DNA of 64,000 nt. Origin: Amia ocellicauda (lineage: Eukaryota; Chordata; Actinopteri; Amiiformes; Amiidae). The first letter of the stretch is position 1, and every line of letters starts with the position of its first letter. Positions 1-10,200 of this stretch are shown here, one piece after another. The notes under the pieces were generated by a model. That model was not told the origin of the DNA. It did no database searches and was given only the letters and a program-made list of their open reading frames with translations. Where the stretch lies: assembly GCF_036373705.1 (NCBI RefSeq), contig NC_089866.1:8137501-8201500 (forward strand), given 5' to 3'. The translations under genes were made by a program, and so were the position numbers.

Positions 1-1103
1 GTTAGGCTGTCTGTCCCCAAATTAACCTTCGATATCAAGAGTTATGGTGTAGCTTTTTATACATTAAATGTAATACCCCGGGGCTGTGTTCTCTGCAATA
101 TTCCCCATTTTTCAAACCTTTTTTTTTTTTGCCCTCTCAGTTTTTAAATATTTAATCTTTTTAATCTGCCTTCAAATATTGTATGGTAGAGTGAAACAAT
201 TATGTTTTGAGGATAAGGCTTAAAATAACTTATGCCATCCCATAACCCAGTATAAGCTTGAAAAGGTCAGCAAACTGCAAGAAAGAAGATAATATGATCA
301 AGAACCAACAGTGAAAAAATAAAACAATGTGTTTTTATTCGCTTTCGTGACCTGTCAGTTTTTTGGGCCCCCCCAGAATGTACTAACAGATTAATCTCGT
401 AACAGTGCTATTCGGATTGAAAATAAAACTGCAGTGGGAACCTGCTTCGTAGTCACATCTGTATCATTTAAATGCCCTTTAACTGTTGATGCAATCTGCT
501 ATTTGCATGGGTATGTATTTTCCTTACAAATATAAATCAGGGCAGTGATATTCATCTACTCTTCAAAATGTTCATGATATATACAAGAGGTCTATTTGTT
601 CTCCTCCTATCCGGAACAGTGTTCCTGTAACACTGTATTGTATCCCTTGAGGGTGTATCTTCAGTGGTGTGTTTTTTTTTCAAAGCAATACAGCCTTGGC
701 CTACCTGTCCAAACTTTGACATATTTCCAAATACCCGGCCTTCAGCTTCCCACCTTGCCTTTTAGTGAGGTCACCAAAGCTGACTGCCTGGGGGCGTTTA
801 TGAAGATGCAATTAATTGACAGTCTATAGGGCGTCAGACCTTTGGCCTAGCTTGTGAAATATCCCCTTGACCTAATCGTGATCATTCTAATGGGCATGGA
901 ACTCCCCTGCCTGCCAAGCTGGTCTTTTACTGTTAGTCAATACAGGTCTGCTGCGATCTCTCTTTAGCATTGATTTCTATTACATCTAACGACGTCGACA
1001 CTTCTAACTCCGTTTTATGGTTTCATCTGCCTCTGGATCAAGCAGGACCCTCTCTTTCTTTTCGTTATGTCTGTTCTGATGGTACAACTGGCTAAACTTG
1101 AGC
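1..1103. other. Intergenic, no gene seen
   Basis: AT-rich unique-looking sequence. The only open frame of note (77 codons at 596-829) has no recognisable protein features. No repeat family or RNA gene is recognised up to the start of the first Tc1-like copy. Confidence 0.6.
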
Positions 1104-1105
1104 TA

Positions 1106-1960
1106 CACTACTGGTCAAAAGTTTTAGAACACCCCCATTTTTCCCAGTTTGTATTGAAATTTAAGCACAGTTTTTAAGTACAGTTGCCTACAGCATCAAA
1201 AGGCACTTGGAAACTGGAGGAAACTCTGACAGGAAGAGGTCTGGCAGACCCAAAGCCACAACAGAATCAGAAGACAAGTTTCTGAGAGTCAACAGCTTGC
1301 GTGATAGGCGGCTCACAGGACAACAGCTTCAAGCACAGCTTAACACTGGTCGAAGTAAGCAAGTCTCAGTTCTAGCTGTGAAGAGAAGACTTCAAGCTGC
1401 AGGTTTGACAGGTCGAGTGGCAGTAAGAAAGCCATTGCTAAGATGGCAAAATAAGAGAAAGAGGCTTGACTAGGCCATGAAGCACCGCCAGTGGACTACT
1501 GAATACTGAAAGAAGGTCTTGCAGACCAATTAATCTAAATTTGAAATCTTCAGTTCATCACGCAGGGTTGTTATACGCCGTCGAGTAGGCAAATTGTTCC
1601 TCAGTGTGTGACACCAACTGTCAAACATGGAGGAACTGGGGCTCTTTTGCTGGATCCAGAGTCAGCGATTTGCACAGAGTGATTGGCATCCTGAACCAAA
1701 ACATCTACCACAGTATTTTGCAGTACCCTCTGGTATATGCCTACTTGGTCAGGGGTTCATCCTACAGCACGATAATGACCCAAGCCATAGGATGAACTGG
1801 ACAGAAAGGTGAAAGAAAAAGCAACCTACAAGTGCAACATCTGGAACAGTGTTGGGAAGAACTTTCCGAACAATGTTTGATTTCCATTGTAGAAAGAATG
1901 CATTGAGACATTAAACTGAATAAATTTCAATAAAAACTTGAAAAATTGAGGTGTTCTAAA
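1106..1960 (+). mobile_element. Degraded Tc1-like transposon copy
   Basis: The left end begins after a TA dinucleotide with CACTACTGGTCAAAAGTTTT, a Tc1-type terminal sequence. The right end keeps only the inner part of the matching inverted repeat (GAGGTGTTCTAAA near 1,949-1,960), so the outermost bases have been lost or replaced. Inside are broken transposase pieces on the plus strand: a helix-turn-helix-like region at 1,207-1,473 (RSGRPK, then VKRRLQAAGLTGR) and remains of the catalytic domain at 1,604-1,812 (GFILQHDNDPSH, the region of the second catalytic Asp). Stops and frame shifts separate them, and most of the region between the first and second acidic residues is missing. It cannot encode a working transposase. 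Confidence 0.8.
1207..1473 (+). pseudogene. Tc1-like transposase N-terminal fragment
   Basis: This 88-codon frame matches the DNA-binding half of Tc1-like transposases: a GRP motif (SGRPK) and a second helix-turn-helix-like stretch ending in RKPLLRWQNKRKRL, which normally leads into the DDE catalytic domain. Here it ends at a stop (TAG at 1,471). The downstream catalytic part is in other frames and incomplete. Confidence 0.7.
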
Positions 1961-2463
1961 TATTAATTAACTGCAGCTAATCCTCAAATACACTGATCAG
2001 CCATAACATTATGACCACCTGTCTAATATTGTGTAGGTTTTGCTGCCAAAACAGCCCTGATCCATCGAGGCATGGACACTAGACCTCTGAAGGTGTGCTG
2101 TGGTATCTGGCACCAAGACATTAGCAGCAGATCCTTTAAGTTGCAAGGTGGGGCCTCCATGGATCAGACTTGTTTGGCCAGCACATCCCACAGATGCTCA
2201 ATTGTATTGAACTCATGATTCATCAGACCAGGCCACCATCTTCCATTGCTCTCGTGTCCATTGTAGGTGCTTTCAGCAGTGGACAGGGGTCAGCATGGGC
2301 ACCCTGACTGGTCTGCATCTACGCAGCCCCATACGCAACAAACTGCGATGCACTGTGTGTTCTGACACCTTTCTATCAGAAACCAGCATTCACTTTTTCA
2401 GCAATTTGAGCTACAGTAGCTCGTCTGTTGGATCAGACCACACAGGCCAGCCTTCACTCCCCA

Positions 2464-2675
2464 CATTACATTATTTGTCATTTTGCAGACACTCTTATCC
2501 AGGGCCACTTACATTTGTACCCATTTATACAGCTGGGTATTTTACTGGAGCAATCTAAGTGAAGTACCTTGCTCAAGAGTACAACAGCACTGCCCCACCT
2601 GGGATTTGAGCCCACAACCTTCCAGTGAGGAGTCCAGAACCCTAACCACGACTCTCACTACTCCACAGTGCTGCC
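2464..2675 (-). repeat. tRNA-derived SINE with V-type 3' domain
   Basis: Read on the minus strand, the unit starts GGCAGCACTGTGGAGTAGTG. It carries a B-box-like GGGCTCAAATCC about 55-65 bases in, and the fish-SINE 3' core CCCTGGATAAGAGTGTCTGC, and it ends in an AATGTAATG-type tail. This arrangement (tRNA-like head, then a conserved domain around GGATAAGAGCGTCTGC) is that of the V-SINE superfamily of fishes. It sits inside the Tc1-type element, so it inserted later. Target-site duplications are not clear. Confidence 0.8.
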
Positions 2676-2679
2676 AATG

Positions 2680-2892
2680 TGCATCAATGAGCCTTGGCCG
2701 TCCATGACCCTGTCGCCGGTTCACCGCTTCTCCTTCCTTGGACCACTTTTGATAGGTACTGACCACTGCAGACCGGGAACACCCCACAAGAGCTGCAGTT
2801 TTGGAGATGCTCTGACCCAGTCGTCTAGCCATCACAATTTGGCCCTTGTCAAAGTCGCTCAGATCCTTACGCTTGCCCATTTTTCCTGCTTT
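2680..2892 (-). pseudogene. Tc1-like transposase N-terminal fragment
   Basis: The minus-strand frame encodes the N-terminal DNA-binding region of a Tc1-like transposase: a [20 protein letters not shown] helix-turn-helix, then [12 protein letters not shown] and a GHGRPRLID hinge. It runs directly into the SINE and has no catalytic domain in frame. Confidence 0.75.
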
Positions 2893-3030
2893 TAACACAT
2901 CAAATTTGAGGACAAAATGTTCACTTGCTGCCTAATATATCCCACCCACTGACAGGTGCCATGATAACAAGATTATCAGTGTTATTCACTTCACCTGTCA
3001 GTGGTCATAATGTTATGGCTGATCGGTGTA

Positions 3031-5998
3031 TATGTCAAGCTCACTCCATGAAACGACGCTTAAGACTATTCTTTCCTTTCCTATGCACACAGACCAGCCA
3101 GTCCACTCTCCTCACCCCCCAGGATATGTTGGTTGTATGGTAAGTTTGCAGAAGAATCTTTAGGGTCAAGGCTCTGCCCGTCTAGAATTTGCTAAGTGCA
3201 GGAGCCAGGCTGCTGTTGGCTTTTGTGTGCAGGTAGTCGTAAAAATGGAGCTGGGTGCACATTCATTGTGACAGCAGTACAAACTACTCTCTGTTCGAGT
3301 GTGCCAGAGCTCAGAACAAGATGCACTGAGAATACCCCCCCCTCCAAAAAAATATTTTATGATCTTCAGGAAACAAAAGTACAGAAAATCTGCTCTTGGC
3401 ACTGGATGTAAAGCAGCCAGACAGTGTATTATAGGGCCCGGGAAGGATATTAATGTCAGGTAGCATCAAATAAGAAAACTGGAGCAGTGCTGTTGCCAAA
3501 GTGTCGTCTTGCCAAAATCCAGGTAAAGGTTTAAGTGCGAAGACCTCTGCTAAATGTGATTGCTTTAAATACGAGATGACGCAAATGCATGTGAATCAGC
3601 TTTAAAACTTTGAGTGACGTCATCAGGGGAGTTTAGAGGTTTATATGAACACCATGCACAGAAACAAGTGTATGTAAATAAATCTAGCTCTATATAGGAG
3701 CATGTGTGTGTGGATGGATGTATGAGGGGGCAGGGAGAAGGCTATATATATATATATATACACACTATATATATGCCAATAATGAATACCTATGGGAGTT
3801 CAACAACAGTCTCTTGTTTTCAACTGCACTCTTGTAGTTTTGAAAGAGGAGTGGAGTCTCTTCCTCACTAACCCTTCTCTTTAACAACTCTTAGACACAT
3901 CTAAACGATAAAGGTAAACTTAAGTGGTTTCCTCTTCAGCTCACCATCCCTGTCACCATGACCTTTGAGTAGGACAGAGACATGTCATCGTGACAGTCAA
4001 TGCTGTCCACACACTCACAGCCTGCCCTCCCACTTGCAAAACAGACGCACCAAGCTACAGGACAGGAGCACCCCGGCCAGATTTAATATTCATAACCCAG
4101 TCGCAGAAATATAGGTCATGTCATATCCCTGGCACTAATAAAGCCTTGTGGAGGATTTAATGTGCCCCTGGGCTGTCAGGCGCTTTTACACCTAGCTCAC
4201 TGACAGGCATTCTTCTCTTAAAATTACCTGCCCAATTATTGTGTGTTCTGGGGTTAAAAAGGGCTCTTGTGGGCCGGGGTAGGGGGGGGGGTAAATACTG
4301 ACTGTCTTTGAACTTCTGAGGGAAGAAAAACAGAACATGTGGGCTCAGAAGGAAACTGGCACAGAGTTCAGACAGACAGGAGGCGCAAGCTGGTTGCTGA
4401 GGCAGAGATCAGGCTGTTCGGCTGCAGGGCGGCATGATAATGTGGTGACCCTCTGATGTAAGCATCTTGGATGGTCCAGTTTTGGATCCCAGGATGAGGG
4501 CGAAAGACAATGCTCAGTGCAGGAGCTTAAACAAGATAATGAATTAATCTATAACAAAAACAATGACCACGTTTACCTGTAGGGAGTGCATTTATTGGTA
4601 ATCATGGTCACACATGCTAAATCGTTAGCTAATCGTTGTCTGCTAATATTCATTTAACTAGAGCCACCTATATATGGTAACTTGCAGACTTTGTTTCTGT
4701 TAGCATGCCTATGTTTGTGGGGGGTGGGAATCAATCTTGCTGTAATGTGTACCCACTTGTCTATTCATTATTCGTGCCAGACATCCTTGCGCTAACAAAT
4801 CACTGAGGCGATTTACTAGACTTCCTGTGCTATAAAACCCAGCAGGGCTGAATTTCGAGGAGGTTTAGCCATGAGAGATGATGAATTTGCAGTTGTCATA
4901 AAGAGATTAAATTAAATGTAGTGAAACCCATGCCTCCCGAGAAGGTGAGGGCGGGGAGCGGTGTTTTTGAACTGTATAAAATAGGCCAGGCAGAGATTCC
5001 CGAGGAAAACGCAACACAGACACATCTTGGTCAGCAGGTGAAAGGTCAGAGAGGCTCTCTATCAACAGAGCACCGAATAGTTTTAGTGAAAGGCACAGAC
5101 CTCGAGTTAATTAAACAAACCCACAGCATAGGGATAGGAAGCATGTTGCAGAATTCATTTAGTGTGACCCCCTGTTTTCACATCTCTGTATGTTACAGTG
5201 GAACTCTTTTACTGTGAACGATCTCTTATCGTGTTCATATCACAGACAAGTCTGATCTTTCCCTGATTGTGATCCACTCTGGTGAGAGCAATGTTCATCC
5301 CCACACAGGACATGTGGAATGAATAGTTATGTCACCTGGAAGAGAACATTTCATACAAGTGGACAATTTCCTTTCTTTGCTTCGTGCCTGCTATGGTTTC
5401 ATAACAGTCAGAAGCTGATGTTATATACTGGTTTTAAATCCTTGTTGTTTTCAGTTTCTGAGGGATTTCATTCAGCCTGTCTACATGCTCTGGCTGATGT
5501 CTGTTTTCTGACTTTAAGATTAGGTTTTGTCCTTGAGGGACAAGGGCTGACTGCAGAGTTTCCGAGTTCCCATTGTGTGTGAATGCCAGCCTTGAAGTTA
5601 GTAGAAGTTTTCAGAGGCATTCTGTGAGTATAGGAGAGAACCCGTGACTTCACCTTATGTTAATAGACATGGACATAGAAACTGTGTACTTTTCCCTTTT
5701 TTTCCATACGTTTTATTTTCACTGCCTTTTGTTTACTCTGGTGAAGTTGTGACATCGGTAATGTACAACTAAATGTGTTTCTTCACCACGAACAAAGGAG
5801 TACTAGTACCAACAGTGGCCACAGCCTGAACGTTTGCACACTTCTATTTATAATACCCAATAAGGTAGCTATAGGAATCCACTGTAGTTCAGCTTAGAAG
5901 TCCGCAATGCATTTCTCTGACACACAGGATTTTGCTACACAAAAGATAACCTAGTTTTGATAATGTGTAACACTCCATGGAAATATATAGTTTCAACA
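3031..5998. other. Intergenic, no gene seen
   Basis: There is a (TA)n run near 3,743-3,760 and a short poly-G tract near 4,284. The open frames here (up to 98 codons at 4,921-5,217) show no recognisable domain, and none is joined to another by convincing splice sites. No RNA gene is recognised. Confidence 0.55.
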
Positions 5999-6000
5999 TA

Positions 6001-7221
6001 CACTCACCTAAAGGATTATTAGGAACACCTGTTCAATTTCTCATTAATGCAATTATCTAACCAACCAATCACATGGCAGTTGCTTCAATGCATTTAGGGG
6101 TGTGGTCCTGGTCAAGACGATCTCCTGAACTCCAAACTGAATGTCTGAATGGGAAAGAAAGGTGATTTAAGCAATTTTGAGCGTGGCATGGTTGTTGGTG
6201 CCAGACGGGCCGGTCTGAGTATTTCACAATCTGCTCAGTTACTGGGATTTTCACGCACAACCATTTCTAGGGTTTACAAAGAATGGTGTGAAAAGGGAAA
6301 AACATCCAGTATGCGGCAGTCCTGTGGGCGAAAATGCCTTGTTGATGCTAGAGGTCAGAGGAGAATGGGCCGACTGATTCAAGCTGATAGAAGAGCAACT
6401 TTGACTGAAATAACCACTCGTTACAACCGAGGTATGCAGCAAAGCATTTGTGAAGCCACAACACGTACAACCTTGAGGCGGATGGGCTACAACAGCAGAA
6501 GACCCCACCGGGTACCACTCATCTCCACTACAAATAGGAAAAAGAGGCTACAATTTGCACAAGCTCACCAAAATTGGACAGTTGAAGACTGGAAAAATGT
6601 TGCCTGGTCTCATGAGTCTCGATTTCTGTTGAGACATTCAGATGGTAGAGTCAGAATTTGGCGTAAACAGAATGAGAACATGGATCCATCATGCCTTGTT
6701 ACCACTGTGCAGGCTGGTGGTGGTGGTGTAATGGTGTGGGGGATTTTTTCTTGGCACACTTTAGGCCCCTTAGTGCCAATTGGGCATCGTTTAAATGCCA
6801 CGGCCTACCTGAGCATTGTTTCTGACCATGTCCATCCCTTTATGACCACCATGTACCCATCCTCTGATGGCTACTTCCAGCAGGATAATGCACCATGTCA
6901 CAAAGGTCGAATTATTTCAAATTGGTTTCTTGAACATGACAATGAGTTCACTGTACTAAACTGGCCCCCACAGTCACCAGATCTCAACCCAATAGAGCAT
7001 CTTTGGGATGTGGTGGAACGGGAGCTTCGTGCCCTGGATGTGCATCCCACAAATCTCCATCAACTGCAAGATGCTATCCTATCAATATGGGCCAACATTT
7101 CTAAAGAATGCTTTCAGCACCTTGTTGAATCAATGCCACGTAGAATTAAGGCAGTTCTGAAGGCGAAAGGGGGTCAAACACAGTATTAGTATGGTGTTCC
7201 TAATAATCCTTTAGGTGAGTG
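6001..7221 (+). mobile_element. Near-intact Tc1-like transposon, DD36E type
   Basis: TA target duplications lie at 5,999-6,000 and 7,222-7,223. The terminal inverted repeats at 6,001-6,029 and 7,193-7,221 are identical over 29 bases (starting CACTCACCTAAAGGATTATT). The body holds one uninterrupted transposase frame of 346 codons. Perfect ends, clean target duplications and an unbroken frame indicate a young insertion. Spacing of the second and third acidic residues is 36, as in the DD36E group of Tc1/mariner elements, not the 34 of classic Tc1. Confidence 0.93.
6149..7189 (+). CDS. Tc1-like transposase with mutated first catalytic residue
   Basis: This 346-residue cut-and-paste transposase would bind the element's inverted ends and insert at TA. 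Residues 7-48 form the first helix-turn-helix (FERGMVVGARRAGLSISQSA). A second DNA-binding segment follows to about residue 125, and the DDE domain spans roughly 148-300. The second acidic residue is Asp246 in QQDNAPCHK and the third is Glu283 in [11 protein letters not shown], with 36 residues between. The first should be Asp in the WSDES motif, but here the codon at 6,611-6,613 is CAT, giving WSHES (His155). The loss of a metal-binding carboxylate should abolish catalysis although the frame is full length. No intron is needed. The start is the first ATG of the frame and gives the usual MGKKGDLS N-terminus. Confidence 0.92.
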   Translation: MGKKGDLSNFERGMVVGARRAGLSISQSAQLLGFSRTTISRVYKEWCEKGKTSSMRQSCGRKCLVDARGQRRMGRLIQADRRATLTEITTRYNRGMQQSICEATTRTTLRRMGYNSRRPHRVPLISTTNRKKRLQFAQAHQNWTVEDWKNVAWSHESRFLLRHSDGRVRIWRKQNENMDPSCLVTTVQAGGGGVMVWGIFSWHTLGPLVPIGHRLNATAYLSIVSDHVHPFMTTMYPSSDGYFQQDNAPCHKGRIISNWFLEHDNEFTVLNWPPQSPDLNPIEHLWDVVERELRALDVHPTNLHQLQDAILSIWANISKECFQHLVESMPRRIKAVLKAKGGQTQY

Positions 7222-7223
7222 TA

Positions 7224-10200
7224 TAGTAGTACAAGGGCTATTATAACTGTAGGAGAGTTTGGGCTCATGTAACGATATCCAGTGTGAATGCAGATCATCC
7301 TTATAATTTAAGGTGGCATTGTAAAACACATTCTTACAGTGAACTGTCTGCTGGGGCGACGTGTCACTTAAAAAATAGGCGCCTGGTCGAAAATAATAAT
7401 GTCAACAATTACAGACTGGGAGAAAACATCTGGAATGACAAGAGACAGGACATTCAAACGATCTGCAAAAACAGCCAGTTTAAAGTCAGATGTGTGGGTG
7501 TGTTTGTGTGAGTATTTTCAGAAACAGAGTGCCAAAGAATGGAAAAGAAATAGAAAAATGTTAGCGCGGAGATAAGTCTTGATAAAAATGTAAGCTCACT
7601 GCCCATATCAGTACAAGCTTGAAAGCACACCAGTGACCACAGCCTCGTCTCAGAGCCCCGAATTTAGCTTTCAGTTCTCATCTTCTGAAGGATCTCCTGT
7701 CTTGACAAGCAAGGGATGAGAAAAGTTTGGTCTGGGCAAAAGCAGTTGATCTAGCACAGCTGTGGTGCGATGGTGTGAAGTGAAAGTACTTCTATTAAAG
7801 AACATGACAACAAAACCACTCCTCAGACTTTATTCCGAATTTATGCACGGTGTAATCTTTCTACAGGGTCAATGTGGCACACAAAAGTTGTGAGATTTAA
7901 AAAGAAAACCTCTTAATCTCTTTTCTATCTGCCCTTTACTGTATTAATCCGCGCAGCAGCTGCTCCAGACGCAGTTCGTTATGTAATGTTTTTTCTCTTT
8001 TTCCTTTTTTCAATTTCCCACTACGGTAATTGGAAAATTATGAGGCCCCTTCCGATTCTGTCACCAGACCTGGCTTCATTTTTAAATGGTCTAAATTAGT
8101 GTAATTCCTCCAGACTTGCTTGGGTACTTTCCATTTTTAAATAACCATTTAGTCAAAACCCCCCCGCCCCACCCCCCCACACATACATTTTAAAATAGCA
8201 GAGAGTAATCGATAGCATAATTTTCTAAAGCAATTGCCTTTATGGTAAAATGCTGAATTTCAAATTACTCTAATCTCCTATATGTTTTGATTGCTGATAT
8301 AAAACACACTCCCTTAATTATTCGAAACGCAATCTTTGTGCCCATGCACGCAGTGACTGCCGGCTCTGGCCTTAATGGGATCGTTTCAAAGTTATGCTCA
8401 CATCACTCACGTGGATATTGTTTATTTGTCTTATACGTCAGTTTATAGCAGTAAACAACCCAGCAAATTGAATGACCATAAATGCAATAACTTTTTATCT
8501 CTAAAGAACCAAACCTAATTTTGGTTTGAGTGTGTTTCCAGTTTCTGAGTTACTGAGAGTAATCAACCTGTTGCTGAATGTTTTGTCACACCGATGTATA
8601 AAGTAGAATTCGAGAAAGAGAAAGAGGAAATGGAACTAGACGCTTGGGAACAATAAATTACAGTTGCCATTTCAGGACTCCTAGTATCGTTCTATCACAG
8701 TATACTTTAATAAATAAAGGAATGCAAGGGATTGTACATTTAGACAGGTACTTGGGAATGGATTAATAAATTAAAAAAACAACCACGAAACCTCTACTCA
8801 CTAAGTGAACTATATGTATTAATAATCTGTGGGCAAACGATCCATTCACTCTTAATAATTAATACCATGCATTAATGCCACTGCAGACTGTTTTTTCTTA
8901 TTTTTTTAACTTTTTGTTTTGCTGGTGGCAGCATATTTCATTTTAACACATCCTTGTCGTTTATGTTATTATTGATACAGTGACGGGCCTGGAAGATTTA
9001 AAAGAGGCTTCACAGACAATATCTCCAAACCTAATGAAAAAAAAGTGTCTCCACCAGCTGCAGAAAATTGCCTTTCCCTTGGTTTACGTTCCCGGGCTTA
9101 AAAGGATCAGAACCCAGCGAATGTTAAAATTTTCTTCGCTGAAAAAGAATGCTGAGCTGTAATTCAAGTGAATGGAGCTCGGAGTGTTTAGAGGCGCCTC
9201 ATAAATCTACCTGGATGGAGCACCGGTTCTCCTCGCCGCTGCCTGGCTATTCAGGATACAGCCTGGCAACAGTTCTGCCAAACCCAAGTCACTGAATGCT
9301 GCAACACAGATTTGATTTCTCCAAAATGCTTATAGACAAATGTTTGGGTATTTTTAAAGGCAGTTTGATAGAAATGGTATTGGTTATTCCAATATTTGTT
9401 CTTGTGGTTTTGGATATTCACAATAATTTCACAATTATCTATTTATTTTGATATTTTGTTTGTTTGTTTGTTTATACATGAATAAACCTCTAGAAGTAAT
9501 GGGGGAAAAGGCATCTGTGCTCTGATTTCATATGAGGGCAGTGTGGCATAGCCCCGTATTGGTAACAGTTTATCGGTTGCCAAGCACTTACTACGGTAAT
9601 GGATTAAATAACAGTAATATTTAATACAATGTGTTTACATCTGTTATGGAGAATAGAATAATGTACTGTATGATTTGTATAAAGTAGCCTGCACCGTCTT
9701 TGCAGTAACAGAGGGAGGATAGCTTATTTATTGTTCTTTTCATTAGCATTTTTTTATCTTTTTTTTTCATTGCATTGCAAAGATGTGTCATAAGTTCAAC
9801 ACATTCATTATTTAGCTGCACAGCAATGAAGGGTGGCCTTGAAGTAGACACTAGTGGGACTACTCAGAAATGCTCCAGGTTGTATTGAAGATGGTGCTGA
9901 ATAAGAGTTATTTGTTTATTATATTTTGGTGTGTTGTCCGGGGGGGTGGACAGTAGACCGGGTATGCGGTGGGGGTTGGGGACAAAACAAGCATTGGGTT
10001 TGCAGTCCTCAGCAGGCTTTTGATAGTCATTGCCTTTAAGATGTACAGCATTAGAAAAGGGTTCACATCTTTTGTAATAATGCAATCTACTCAAAGGGTA
10101 GAAGAGAAGCAGGTGTATTGATGTGATCTCGCACCGGTTCAACTCCCTGGATTGGATTAAGGGACTGTCTAGCAAAGGATAAGCACAACAGTCAAACCTA

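Larger units (their letters stand above)
1991..3028 (-). mobile_element. Tc1-type element, internally deleted and split by a SINE
   Basis: Flanked by TA at 1,989-1,990 and 3,029-3,030. The inverted ends begin CACTGATCAGCCATAACATT (left) and CACCGATCAGCCATAACATT (right, reverse complement), with one mismatch over about 28 bases. The transposase gene lies on the minus strand. Its N-terminal part reads [20 protein letters not shown] from about 2,880 downward. The C-terminal part, with EHLWDVLAKQV and then a stop, lies near 2,220-2,170. A SINE at 2,464-2,675 interrupts it. Without the SINE the element is about 830 bp, short for an autonomous Tc1 copy, so the catalytic region is largely gone. Fish genomes carry many similar copies. 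Confidence 0.85.

Noticed and set aside
4921-5217. Plus-strand open frame of 98 codons
   Set aside because: No recognisable family and no Kozak or splice context that sets it apart from other random frames in this AT-rich stretch.
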